From NCBI GenBank assembly GCA_964461005.1, contig CAYWQQ010000004.1:1-34787 (forward strand): 34,787 nt of DNA, read 5' to 3'. Below the pieces are notes generated by a model. That model was given only the letters and a program-made list of their open reading frames with translations. It made no database searches and was not told the origin of the DNA. Origin of the DNA: JAAZBI01 sp964461005. GTDB lineage: Bacteria > Bacillota_I > Bacilli_A > RF39 > UBA660. Positions 16,429 through 25,390 of this stretch are shown here, piece after piece. Position 1 is the first letter of the stretch. Each line of letters opens with the position of its first letter. The position numbers were made by a program, and so were the translations under genes.

Positions 16429-17193
16429 TCAAATTTTTATTTTCACACTTAATTTTTCATCGTAAGTGTAGTATTGACCGGTATCAGAATTGCACGTAAG
16501 CATGCTCCCATTTCTAACATCAAAAGCAAAACTTGATCCTCTCGTTATATCATATGAATGGATTTCACCTGTAATCATATTTTGAACAATCTCTTTATCT
16601 TTATAATTCTTATAAATATCATACCAACTTACATTTTTACCATGATTAATATCGTTCTCTGTTTGAATTCCCTCAATAAATGGCTTTATTAGTTTTATTG
16701 ATTCAACAGACATTCTTTTATTTCTTAAATACATAATTGTATTAATCATAGCACTTACTAAAGCTGCGTTTGGCTTGCCACCGACAATAATAACAATTTT
16801 CATTTGATATAGTTCTTTTTTAGATAAAGTATCTAACATCTTAATTACATGGATTGATGATCCAGGTATTACTCCTCGTGGAACTTTGTGAAAGTCTCCA
16901 TCATAAATTTGAGATGGAGATAAACTATTATCAACTCCATAATCCTCGTTCCCATAACTATGAGCTAAAAAGGCATATTTTTTACTTAAATCATAAGCTA
17001 AAATGCCTGTACAATTATATATTCCTTCTGTGGCCAAAATCGGCTTAGAATCAGCTAAACCATACTCACAAGTATAAACTTGCTTAACTAGTTCTGATTT
17101 TATCTCAACAGGTTTAAAAGAAGTAAAGTCTTTTTTAATTGTTTCTAATTCTGCCATTTCACTTTGATAATATCCCCAATCATATTTTTGCAT
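16429..17193 (-). CDS. CheD-like protein with conserved Thr-Cys-His triad
   Basis: The 254-residue product is not an obvious family member, but residues about 50-150 resemble CheD. It has 'LATEGIYNCTGILAYDLSKK' then 'YAFLAHSY', with T55, C61 and H78. In Thermotoga CheD the catalytic residues are Thr21, Cys27 and His44, which is the same 6- and 17-residue spacing. 'KIVIIVGGKPN' near 132-142 is like a CheD core strand. CheD deamidates glutamines in chemoreceptors; no chemotaxis gene is in view, so the substrate is open. The protein is longer than CheD (about 160), with an extra C-terminal strand-rich part ('SSFAFDVRNGSM'). The ribosome site is GGGGG before ATG 17193. It lies alone between terminators and ends with TGA. 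Confidence 0.6.
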   Translation of the reverse strand: MQKYDWGYYQSEMAELETIKKDFTSFKPVEIKSELVKQVYTCEYGLADSKPILATEGIYNCTGILAYDLSKKYAFLAHSYGNEDYGVDNSLSPSQIYDGDFHKVPRGVIPGSSIHVIKMLDTLSKKELYQMKIVIIVGGKPNAALVSAMINTIMYLRNKRMSVESIKLIKPFIEGIQTENDINHGKNVSWYDIYKNYKDKEIVQNMITGEIHSYDITRGSSFAFDVRNGSMLTCNSDTGQYYTYDEKLSVKIKI

Positions 17194-17239
17194 ACATTTC
17201 CCCCATTAATAAATAACTTTTTTTTATTATATTAATAAT

Positions 17240-17276
17240 AAAAAAGATTCCTCTATTTGGGAACCTCTTTGTTTCT
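17240..17276 (-). terminator. Terminator after tRNA-Cys
   Basis: The minus strand shows AAAG, a two-base bulge, GTTCC, a loop of about 8 bases, then GGAATCTTT continuing into TTTTTATTATT. The stem is imperfect but sits right after the tRNA 3' end. Confidence 0.55.
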
Positions 17277-17280
17277 ATAT

Positions 17281-17354
17281 TGGAGGGGCTAGTCGGATTT
17301 GAACCAACGATCAGGGAGTTGCAGTCCCACGCCTTACCACTTGGCTATAGCCCC
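17281..17354 (-). tRNA. trnC: tRNA-Cys (anticodon GCA), CCA encoded
   Basis: The minus strand folds as a tRNA. The acceptor is GGGGCTA/TAGCCCC. The D-stem is GCC/GGC with AAGTGGTAA. The anticodon loop is CTGCAAC with anticodon GCA, on a stem whose outermost pair is T-T. The T-arm is GTTGG TTCAAAT CCGAC. Discriminator U73 is typical of tRNA-Cys, and CCA is encoded at 17281-17283. Confidence 0.96.
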
Positions 17355-17364
17355 AGACAAATAG

Positions 17365-17393
17365 ATTATAACAAATAAATATTAAGTGAGCAA
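17365..17393 (-). promoter_or_regulatory. Promoter of tRNA-Cys
   Basis: On the minus strand, TTGCTC (17388-17393), 17 bases, and a perfect TATAAT (17365-17370). The expected start is within a few bases of the mature tRNA 5' end at 17354. Confidence 0.75.
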
Positions 17394-17415
17394 GAAAAAA
17401 GTGCTTACTGCACTT
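17394..17415 (-). terminator. Terminator of the T4SS operon
   Basis: The minus strand reads AAGTGC (17410-17415), a 5-base loop, GCACTT (17399-17404), then a short T-run. The stem overlaps the stop of the coupling-protein gene and ends the long secretion operon before the tRNA. Confidence 0.75.
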
Positions 17416-19591
17416 ATTCTTCACTAAAGAAATCATCGAAAAATTGATCATCAGTTGTTTCATCTTCATCTGTATTTATTATTTTGTCTAAATCAGGATT
17501 AATTTTAATTATTTCTTCTTCTTTTGGATTTGATTCGAAAGAAGGAATTGTTGTTTTTTCAATATTAATATCTGGTTTAATTATTTCTTTTTCTTCAGAT
17601 ATTATTGGTTCTTTTAATTCAACAATAGGTTTAATTTCATCGAATTTATTATTTTCTTTACCATTTTTTTCTTCGGCTTCTAATTCTGCAATTTTAGCAT
17701 CAATCTTTTTAATAAATTCATCTACATCAAAAATATCATCATCATTAAATCTTGGTTGTCCCTTAGTAATTTGATTAATTTGCGGTAAAACTGGTTGATC
17801 ACTTTTTGGTAAAAAATCGCTTTTTGATATTGGTTGCCCAAAGGGATTGGTTGCTCCAAAAATATTTGAATTATTAACCCTTTCAGCTCTTTTTTGTTGA
17901 ACATAATCTCTTATATCAAATAATTGAATCGGCTTTCTTTGTCTAATCGGATAATTAACCTGAGTTGCTTTGGATTCATTATAATTATATTCCCAATCAC
18001 CAGGAAGTTTTATTTTTAAAGGAAATGATCTATCTTTGATTACAATGGCATCTCCTGGTTTTAATCTTTGCAATTCACTTATATTGATTAAAGGCTTAGA
18101 TTCTTCTTTACCATCTTTATTTTTGACTTTTTTATCACCACATAGTTTACTTATTTCTTCTAAAGCTTGTAACTCTTTACTCATTAAATAAACAAGATTG
18201 GCACTATTACCCTTAATTGTTTCAGCATCATCTTTACCATATACTTGACTTAATTGAGCAAAGTTTTGAATTACTAGATTAAATCTAATTTGTCTACTTC
18301 TAGCTGCTGTAATCATAGTTGTAACATCAGTTAAAGGAGGCATATTAGCAAACTCATCCAAAATAAAATTAGTTCTGATTGGTAATTTACCATTATTATC
18401 TTGAGCTACATCAATCAGCGTTTCATAGCATTGTTTTACAAAGACAGTTGCTAATGCATGATATGTTTTCTTTTCATCTTGAATAATAATAAAAACTGCT
18501 GTTTTTTGTTTTCCAATATCTGCCATTGAAAAATCACTATATGATAACATTTCTGCTAAATGCTCTGTCGTTGCAAATATTTTTATTTTTTGACGGAAAA
18601 CAGATAATATACTGTTTTTTGTATCTTGCGGGGCATTTATTGTTCCTGATGCATTTATATATGTAGCTTTTGATGGATCCTTTGTCGAAAAATATTCTTT
18701 AGCGTAAACTGTCCCACCGATTTTTTCTTCCCCTACAGCACTCATAAAACTAATTGAATTTAAATTTATTTCTTCTTCTTGAGCATCTTCAAACATTCCT
18801 AATGCTAACCCTGTAAAATAGTCAGATGAAGAGTTTTGCCAGAAAGGATCATCTGATTTTTCATCATGTAATAAACTTCTTCCTAAGTCGGCTAACAATT
18901 CTTTTGATTTGTCTGAACCTTCTTTATATAATTGATAAGGTAAAGTAAGTGGATTCCAAGCATTTCCTTTTTCTGGATTACGAAGATTTAAAATAACAAT
19001 TTTATATCCTTTTTCCATCAATAAAGATGCACTTTCTTCATAAAGTTCACCTTTTGGATCGGTAAGAATCATTGATTCTCCCTTTTTAGCTAGAATCTTA
19101 ATTAATGGTAAAATCAATCTTCTTGTTTTACCACTACCAGTTGAACCCATAATTAATGTATGAGCTTCACCATCATCTACCCAAACTTTGTTTTTCTTTA
19201 CGTCTACAAATAATGGCATTCCACCATTTTTTATTTCTCTACTGGTTATATCTACTTCTTTTAAGCCTTTTTTAACTTCATCATCTTTAGCCCAACGAGA
19301 ATAACCGTCTTTGTTAGATTTTCCAAGTTCAAAACCAAAACCTTTTTCTCTTTCCCAAAAATATGAAGCGGCTGCAATAATAATGCCTATTAATGCAAAA
19401 ATATAAAATACAATAGTAGATAAAAGAAATTTAGGAGAGAAAGCCTCAAAAGGTAATAATCCATATAGTTCTTGTCTTTGTGATAAAGAAGCTAAATTCA
19501 AAATACCTATCGCTACTAAATATAATAAGAAAATAGCGAATAAAAGAAAATAAAACCAGTCTTTTGGTTCACCTCTAAATTTTAATTTCAT
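17414..19591 (-). CDS. VirD4/TraG-type type IV coupling ATPase
   Basis: Coupling proteins are membrane hexameric ATPases that bring substrate DNA or protein to a type IV secretion channel. The 725-residue product has two N-terminal transmembrane helices (about 13-35 and 55-77). Walker A is 'GSTGSGKT' (149-156), followed by 'LTDPKGELYEES', and Walker B is 'FILDEFANMPPL' (409-420) with the following 'ITAARSRQIRFNLVIQNF' helix. The all-alpha domain appears reduced. The C-terminal tail of about 180 residues is Pro-, Lys- and Glu-rich and ends in a strongly acidic stretch, possibly a substrate or partner dock. It is the last gene of the operon, 30 bases after the lipoprotein gene. No relaxase is adjacent, so the substrate is unknown. 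Confidence 0.93.
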   Translation of the reverse strand: MKLKFRGEPKDWFYFLLFAIFLLYLVAIGILNLASLSQRQELYGLLPFEAFSPKFLLSTIVFYIFALIGIIIAAASYFWEREKGFGFELGKSNKDGYSRWAKDDEVKKGLKEVDITSREIKNGGMPLFVDVKKNKVWVDDGEAHTLIMGSTGSGKTRRLILPLIKILAKKGESMILTDPKGELYEESASLLMEKGYKIVILNLRNPEKGNAWNPLTLPYQLYKEGSDKSKELLADLGRSLLHDEKSDDPFWQNSSSDYFTGLALGMFEDAQEEEINLNSISFMSAVGEEKIGGTVYAKEYFSTKDPSKATYINASGTINAPQDTKNSILSVFRQKIKIFATTEHLAEMLSYSDFSMADIGKQKTAVFIIIQDEKKTYHALATVFVKQCYETLIDVAQDNNGKLPIRTNFILDEFANMPPLTDVTTMITAARSRQIRFNLVIQNFAQLSQVYGKDDAETIKGNSANLVYLMSKELQALEEISKLCGDKKVKNKDGKEESKPLINISELQRLKPGDAIVIKDRSFPLKIKLPGDWEYNYNESKATQVNYPIRQRKPIQLFDIRDYVQQKRAERVNNSNIFGATNPFGQPISKSDFLPKSDQPVLPQINQITKGQPRFNDDDIFDVDEFIKKIDAKIAELEAEEKNGKENNKFDEIKPIVELKEPIISEEKEIIKPDINIEKTTIPSFESNPKEEEIIKINPDLDKIINTDEDETTDDQFFDDFFSEE

Positions 19592-19621
19592 TTAATCACC
19601 TCGCACTCATTTAATAACTTG

Positions 19622-20347
19622 TCAAATCTTTTTATTGCCTCTTATTTTAAATATAATTCTAAAAATTATAAATATACTTATTATTAAATTAATTGAAACA
19701 ACAATAAATACACCTAAATTTTTAAGAATTAAATTCTTTATTATTATATCATATCTTTTTTCATCAGTATATACTATTTCAATTTCAGAATATTCTTGAT
19801 TAGGATTATATGTCCAAGAATATTTATTTTTTTTTTCGTTAAAATCAATAGAATTATGTTCTAATATTTTTTTTTCAAAATATAGATTAAGTGTGAATTT
19901 TTGAATGTCCTCATCAGTTAAAACTAATTCTCCTTCAGATTCTGTTCTATAACCATAAAATATAGTGTCATCATAATCTCTAAAGTTAAATTTCGTTATA
20001 TTTTTATTTTTCACATAATTAGACTTAGTAAAAATCCTTTTCACAAAATACGAATCATAAAAGCTTGCTAAACTTAAATAATCTTTTTCAATAAAGACTT
20101 TAGTTACTTGCTGTTCTATCTTGTAAGAAAATATGTAGTTTCTAAAAAGATCATTTTTTTTATAGTCTTCTATTTCTTTTTCGATTTTTGTTTTTATTTC
20201 TGACTTGTCAGTTCCAAAAAGATTGTTATTTATTTCCAAAGAAAAAATTTCAGAAACACTTTCATCATCATATATTTTTATATCATAATTTAATGTACAT
20301 CCTGTTAAAAAGATAATCATAAATATTAACAAACATATTTTTTTCAT
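19622..20347 (-). CDS. Secretion-locus lipoprotein with C-terminal membrane helix
   Basis: The product, about 241 residues, has a lipoprotein signal ('MKKICLLIFMIIFLTGC', lipobox L-T-G-C with Cys17). An extracellular domain of about 170 residues follows, beginning 'TLNYDIKIYDDES', then one transmembrane helix ('IFIIFRIIFKI' at its end) with a basic tail inside. It would thus be attached to the membrane at both ends. The outline resembles LppM/DUF3153-type lipoproteins, but this is by shape only. An in-frame ATG at 20371 overlaps the upstream gene; ATG 20347 is chosen because AAGGTGAT precedes it and it gives a proper signal peptide. Its place between the wall hydrolase and the coupling protein suggests an assembly factor. 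Confidence 0.75.
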   Translation of the reverse strand: MKKICLLIFMIIFLTGCTLNYDIKIYDDESVSEIFSLEINNNLFGTDKSEIKTKIEKEIEDYKKNDLFRNYIFSYKIEQQVTKVFIEKDYLSLASFYDSYFVKRIFTKSNYVKNKNITKFNFRDYDDTIFYGYRTESEGELVLTDEDIQKFTLNLYFEKKILEHNSIDFNEKKNKYSWTYNPNQEYSEIEIVYTDEKRYDIIIKNLILKNLGVFIVVSINLIISIFIIFRIIFKIRGNKKI

Positions 20348-20351
20348 TTCA

Positions 20352-23039
20352 TCACCTTTTATTAGCTTCATTATTATAATAACTGTCCATAAGCACTATA
20401 TGTGAGAAACCTGTTCCAAAACTAACTTTAGAATATTTTTGAATTATTAAACCTCTAGATGCCCCTGCTTCATGTGCTACCCAAATATAACTTTCATCCA
20501 CACTGATAACTATTCCCACATGACCAAAGTCATTACTTTTATTATACCAAGTAACAACTAAATCACCAGCTTGAGCCGATTTACTTCCCTCATTCCAAGT
20601 TATTGGGCCAGAGCCCAAATAAGCTAAAGTATTAGCATTAACTGTATTTTGATTAAAGCCGCCATTATACAAAGCCCAAGATACAAAAGAACTACAATCT
20701 AGACCAAAGTTAAATGATTGTCCTTTTGGTTGCTTATCTGTGTTTGCCGGCATCGCACTGCAAGTAGAACCCCAATTACTATTTACTCCAGTTATTGGGA
20801 AACTACCATGTCCTCCACTAAAAAAGTATGGTAAAACATAACCTTGTAATCTGGTCTCTCCGGATAAGAAGTAAGCAGCCATTACAGGCCCGTTCCTTGT
20901 CCCATAATCGCGTTTCACATAATTTTTTAATTGATTGTCAAGATTAGTTTTGTTATCTCTAAAATAGGTAAATATATCAGAACCACAGCGATTATAATCG
21001 TCTTTTGTATTTGGAAAAAAGTCGATTTCGGGTGTTTCTTCTATGTTACTTAGACCCGCATAAAATAATCCAACATTTCCTATATGTACTCCATCACCAT
21101 AAAAAAACAATAAAATATATTCATAATCGTGATTACCACCTTCGTTTGTCGCCAAATAATTTGCATACTCTTGGCTCATTCCACGACCGTGTCCACCATC
21201 ACCCTGCAAAGAATCACATTTTCCTTTGTTTTCTTCCAATTCACATTCGCCTTTATTTACTAATACATCATCACATATATTTTTATATTCTGATTCATTA
21301 ATATATTTTGATGGCATTGAAAAAGTCTGAAAACCGGAAGAAGGCAATCTTTGATATTGAGCAAAACAAGTATCCGAGTTATTACAATCTTCCAAAGCAC
21401 AAAAAGCATCATATTCAGATCTAAAAACTATATCTTTTGCGTTTAATAAAACTTGTCCTCTTGTATCTTCAACAGAATTTTCAATATCTTCTGAATAGCC
21501 ACCCTCGGGTTTTGATTTGTAATTTTGTGCATTAGATGAAGAAACAATAGCAGAATCACAAAAATTTGTTGTAAACAAAGCAAAGGTACGAGCTGCAACA
21601 GCTTGAGCCTTCATTGATTCCAAAGGTGCCCCAGAGTTTTCAGCTGCTACAACCCCTTTTACATATTCCTCTAAATCCAGATTAGAAATAACTATATTAC
21701 CATCTTTATCTTTTACAGTAATTCCATTAGGACAAGTAAATGATAACATATCTTTTTCTTCTGTAAGAGATGGAGCTGAAGAAACATATAGATCTCTAAG
21801 ATTTTGAATATCTTGAACCCACTTATTTAGTATTTTTTCTCTTTCCTCATCCGTTTTAGCGTTTTTATAATCACACTTTTCACATTCTGCATATGGTTGA
21901 TTAGGTAAATATACTTGTTTTAAATATTTTTTATATCTCTCATAATTTACATAATGAGTTATTCTTGGTATATAATATTGATCCTTAGTACAATCTGAAT
22001 TTGAAAAATCTGAATTTGAAATAATTCTTATTATATCCTCAATAACGTTTTCATCCTTAATCTCATATCGCAGTTCTGTTAAAAGTTCTTTACCCCAGTC
22101 TCCAACTCCTTCAAAAGCACCACCTACATTTTTAAATAATTGTCCTAAACTTACTTCTCCTACACCTTTTTTCCAAAACCCTTCTGACATTTTAGCCATA
22201 ATTATTCCAGCCACTCTTAAAGGATTAAATTCTTCTATTGAGCCCATAATATATTGACTAAGAGCATCTGAAAAGTCCTGAATCAATTCGGCCATTTCTG
22301 AATCTCCAGTTACAAGACCAACTATATGATCAACTATCTGTGTTGCTCCTTCTAGAACATCATCTGGTTTGTCATAGCAAATCCTTCCGGCAGTTAATTT
22401 AATATCTACTAAATGCCCTGCTAATTTAGAACCAGCACCAACATTACCTACATTATTAGTTGCTAATCTATAAAAATCAACATAATTTATTTCGTCAATT
22501 ATTGGTTTAAAAGCACCGTTAACAACAGATGTCTTTTTAACTTCTGCTTCCTCTTCTTCGTTTTCATATTCTTTGTCCATTAAATCAGGATCGTCAACAT
22601 CATCAGCATTTTCATCTTCACCAAGTTTCAAACTTGGATCAACCATTCTATTATAAAATGTTGTTGCTTGAATCATGGCAATATCAAATTCACCCTCAGG
22701 ATTATTGAAATCATGAAAATCTTCATATGCTTTATTTAATTTATCGTAATAAACGGTATCACTGGGCAAATAACCATATCCACTCAACCAGTTTAAATTC
22801 TTATCGCCAAATTCAATTATTGGTTTAGCAAAAGCTATTACTAAAATTATGGCAGCGATAATTGCTAAAATTATTACTAAAACTAAAAGAATCCACCCTA
22901 TTACAGGCAGAATCGCACCAATAATTGGCCCTAAAATTTTTGCGTTTTTTAGTACTTCTATTGTTTTTTTTAACTGCCTAGTTTTTCTAATTGCGGCAGT
23001 TGCTTTTTCTAAGGCACCTGGTTTGTTTTCTTCATCCAT
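20352..23039 (-). CDS. VirB1-position cell-wall enzyme: SpoIID + NlpC/P60
   Basis: The 895-residue product probably opens the peptidoglycan for the secretion machine. The N-terminus is cytoplasmic and basic, and residues 36-75 form a long hydrophobic anchor. Residues about 90-430 are an unrecognised extracellular region with an acidic patch (140-168). Residues about 453-655 match SpoIID/LytB: 'LEEYVKGVVAAE' with the presumed catalytic Glu467, 'MKAQAVAARTFA', and 'GHGRGMSQ' (616-623). SpoIID is a glycan-strand lytic transglycosylase. Residues about 775-885 match NlpC/P60 endopeptidases: 'GLDCSSFVSWAL' with Cys782, 'GHVGIVI' with His840, and His856. Many Cys between 547 and 608 may form disulfides. 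GAGGTGAT precedes ATG 23039. In most Gram-positive systems the glycan enzyme is SLT type, so SpoIID is an apparent substitution. Confidence 0.9.
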   Translation of the reverse strand: MDEENKPGALEKATAAIRKTRQLKKTIEVLKNAKILGPIIGAILPVIGWILLVLVIILAIIAAIILVIAFAKPIIEFGDKNLNWLSGYGYLPSDTVYYDKLNKAYEDFHDFNNPEGEFDIAMIQATTFYNRMVDPSLKLGEDENADDVDDPDLMDKEYENEEEEAEVKKTSVVNGAFKPIIDEINYVDFYRLATNNVGNVGAGSKLAGHLVDIKLTAGRICYDKPDDVLEGATQIVDHIVGLVTGDSEMAELIQDFSDALSQYIMGSIEEFNPLRVAGIIMAKMSEGFWKKGVGEVSLGQLFKNVGGAFEGVGDWGKELLTELRYEIKDENVIEDIIRIISNSDFSNSDCTKDQYYIPRITHYVNYERYKKYLKQVYLPNQPYAECEKCDYKNAKTDEEREKILNKWVQDIQNLRDLYVSSAPSLTEEKDMLSFTCPNGITVKDKDGNIVISNLDLEEYVKGVVAAENSGAPLESMKAQAVAARTFALFTTNFCDSAIVSSSNAQNYKSKPEGGYSEDIENSVEDTRGQVLLNAKDIVFRSEYDAFCALEDCNNSDTCFAQYQRLPSSGFQTFSMPSKYINESEYKNICDDVLVNKGECELEENKGKCDSLQGDGGHGRGMSQEYANYLATNEGGNHDYEYILLFFYGDGVHIGNVGLFYAGLSNIEETPEIDFFPNTKDDYNRCGSDIFTYFRDNKTNLDNQLKNYVKRDYGTRNGPVMAAYFLSGETRLQGYVLPYFFSGGHGSFPITGVNSNWGSTCSAMPANTDKQPKGQSFNFGLDCSSFVSWALYNGGFNQNTVNANTLAYLGSGPITWNEGSKSAQAGDLVVTWYNKSNDFGHVGIVISVDESYIWVAHEAGASRGLIIQKYSKVSFGTGFSHIVLMDSYYNNEANKR

Positions 23040-23057
23040 AGGTAATCACCTCACTTG

Positions 23058-24845
23058 TTAATATCCACCAGCATCTCCAAATGATTCAAGTTCGGATTCT
23101 GTTGCAATGATATTTATTCGCATTCTTCTACTTCCACAAACAAATAAAGCCTCTCCTTGTGAATAGCGTTTAATACTTTCTTTTTCATTATCATTTAAAT
23201 CAATTAATTTAGCTAAATCTTCTACTGCTTGTTTTTTCAATCCCATTACTACATAATAAGATGCATTATCAAAAATAGCTTTACCTTGAGTAATAACATT
23301 AGCATCAATAAAGTCACTTGGTTGTTGAGTTATAACAATTGTTCCTGTGTTATATTTTCTAGCTCTTCTTTGTACTTGAGCTAAAAATTCAGCTCCCAAA
23401 GAATTATTACTGCTTAACAATACATGAGCTTCATCTACCATTAAAACAGTATTTATTGTTTTGTCTAAACACAATCCCCAAGCATATTTTAAAACATTAA
23501 AGAATAAGGCATTCCTAATATTTGTATCAGTATTCATTAATTCTTTAATATTAAAGATAATTATTTTGTTTTCTACATCTTCAATTGTTGTGTGACCATC
23601 AAAATAATATTTTAATTCTTTTGTTAAAGGTCTAATCTTAAGTTCTAATCTTTCCATGATGTCACTTTCATGAGTTTTATCCATATATTGCATCATTCTA
23701 CCGCGAATAGTTGCATATACATCGGTAAAAGTTGGAAAGTCCTTACTTTTAAATTTTGAAAAATCTGAATTGAAATCAATACCAAACCTTTTATATGTAT
23801 CTTGTACAACTTCACTAAATAAATTTAAAACATCTTCTTCGATACTCGGATCATAATATTTCATAAAGGCTTTTAAGAATTGCAACGTTTTTGTTAATAC
23901 TGTATATCCTAATCCTTGAGAAATTTCTTCCTCATCAGCATCAATAATAACTTCAAGTGGATTAATCATTCCAAAATCTCCACCTTTACCTAAATCAATG
24001 AAGTTTCCTCCATATAATTTAGACATTGCTTCTAATTCTCCTTCAGGATCAATAGCAACTATTTTATATTGATTTCTAATATGTGTTCTTAACATTAATT
24101 TTGCAGTTGTAGATTTACCACTACCAGAAGTACCCAATATAATCATGTTAGCATTATTTCGGTTGTGTTCTTTTTTTATTTGAAATAAAAATTGATTAAA
24201 TAAAATTACTCCTCCAGAAAAATCTACCCCAAGTAAAGTTGATAAGCCTTGATCTTTAATACTATCAAAAATATATGGATACATCGCTGCTATTGTTACA
24301 GCAGGAATTGGAGTACCAATTCTATCTTCTGTTTCTTGTTTAGGAAAAACAGGAATAATTGACTTTAAAACCTTTTCTTGTTCGAATCTTAAAGGAATAG
24401 CTCTTAAATCCATAGCTAAAAGGTAATTTTTTACAGTTACTTTCTTTTGCTCTAACTCTTCTCTAGTATCTGCTGTAATCATTATATGCATTTGAAAATC
24501 AAAAATCTTTGTTTGACGAGATGCTAACAATTGAACAAATGATTCTAATGAGTCAATATCAATTCTAATTCTCTCTTGATTAGTTTTATCTTTTTCTTCT
24601 GCATATCTTGTTTTTAAATCTGCAACTTGTTTATTAATCATTTTAGATAAAACAGAAAAATCTATCGGTATATGTTTAATTACTATTTTTATTCCTGACA
24701 TTGTTGTCAAAGATGATAAAAATCCCACTCCAATAACTTTTGGATATGAAACAACTGTTAATATTGTTGAATACTTATCACTGATAACAAAATCTCCAGC
24801 ATTAAAATTTAAACCCTTAGGTGCTAATTGAGATTTTAGATTCAT
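23058..24845 (-). CDS. VirB4-type T4SS ATPase, C-terminal ATPase part
   Basis: VirB4 is the main energiser of type IV secretion. The 595-residue product begins in the middle of a normal VirB4 ('LAPKGLNFNAGDFV') and carries the ATPase. Walker A is 'GTSGSGKST' (238-246), followed by 'IVAIDPEGE', and Walker B is 'LMVDEAHVLLS' (468-478), then 'RRARKYNTGTIVITQQPSDF', the RAD motif region of VirB4/TraC proteins. The missing N-terminal domain is encoded by the preceding gene. The two overlap as ATGA (TGA stop at 24842-24844, ATG at 24843-24845), so translation is coupled. Together they total about 777 residues, the size of one intact VirB4. Confidence 0.93.
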   Translation of the reverse strand: MNLKSQLAPKGLNFNAGDFVISDKYSTILTVVSYPKVIGVGFLSSLTTMSGIKIVIKHIPIDFSVLSKMINKQVADLKTRYAEEKDKTNQERIRIDIDSLESFVQLLASRQTKIFDFQMHIMITADTREELEQKKVTVKNYLLAMDLRAIPLRFEQEKVLKSIIPVFPKQETEDRIGTPIPAVTIAAMYPYIFDSIKDQGLSTLLGVDFSGGVILFNQFLFQIKKEHNRNNANMIILGTSGSGKSTTAKLMLRTHIRNQYKIVAIDPEGELEAMSKLYGGNFIDLGKGGDFGMINPLEVIIDADEEEISQGLGYTVLTKTLQFLKAFMKYYDPSIEEDVLNLFSEVVQDTYKRFGIDFNSDFSKFKSKDFPTFTDVYATIRGRMMQYMDKTHESDIMERLELKIRPLTKELKYYFDGHTTIEDVENKIIIFNIKELMNTDTNIRNALFFNVLKYAWGLCLDKTINTVLMVDEAHVLLSSNNSLGAEFLAQVQRRARKYNTGTIVITQQPSDFIDANVITQGKAIFDNASYYVVMGLKKQAVEDLAKLIDLNDNEKESIKRYSQGEALFVCGSRRMRINIIATESELESFGDAGGY

Positions 24846-25390
24846 AAAGGCATCACCGTCCCAAATTCACTAGTATTTCCCCCGTTAAGAAAACTGTCTA
24901 ATACTACTCTTAAATCTGCATTTGTTGTTTGTGCAGAAATCAAACCACATGCTGCTAATCCGGATATTAAATTCCTTATCCTTTTTTGAATAGTATCAGG
25001 ATTTTTTTCTTTAAATATAATATAATATTCAGTATCAACAATATTGTTTTCAGCAAAATCATTAGCTTTTTCTACATCTTGCATTATTAATTTTCTAATT
25101 TGATTATTTTGTACATTCGAGTATAAAACCTGTAATTGCGATAAATATAAGGAAATATCTACTGGGCGATCTGATACAATTAACCAAAATTCAAAATCTA
25201 TACTATTATAAAAATCGCTTAAATTACTAATAATACTATTTTGAGATCCTTCATCAAGAATAAAAATATTCCTTGGTAAAACTTTTACTCCTGTAACTTT
25301 TGAATTATCATCTAATACTATTTCTCCGTTCGTAATATTCTTTATTGGTAACCAATCTTCTGTATATTTACTACTTGTTGTCTTTGTCAT
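24842..25390 (-). CDS. VirB4 N-terminal domain as a separate gene
   Basis: The 182-residue product has the start of Gram-positive VirB4/TraE-like proteins: 'EDWLPIKNITNGEIVL', then 'ILDEGSQNSIISNLSDF' and 'EFWLIVSDRPVDI' in the region of the CagE/TrbE/VirB family. It has no P-loop. It ends with 'GTVMPL' and TGA exactly where the ATPase part begins. It overlaps the PrgI/VirB3 gene by 20 bases. The N-terminal domain of VirB4 normally contacts the membrane subunits (VirB3, VirB6), so a split would keep the docking module separate from the motor. A sequencing frameshift is less likely because the second gene has its own GGTGAT site. Confidence 0.8.
   Translation of the reverse strand: MTKTTSSKYTEDWLPIKNITNGEIVLDDNSKVTGVKVLPRNIFILDEGSQNSIISNLSDFYNSIDFEFWLIVSDRPVDISLYLSQLQVLYSNVQNNQIRKLIMQDVEKANDFAENNIVDTEYYIIFKEKNPDTIQKRIRNLISGLAACGLISAQTTNADLRVVLDSFLNGGNTSEFGTVMPL

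Noticed and set aside
17281..17354. Integration site of a mobile element at tRNA-Cys next to the secretion locus
   Set aside because: No integrase, no repeated tRNA 3' end and no flanking direct repeat were seen in the window; the tRNA is intact with its own promoter.
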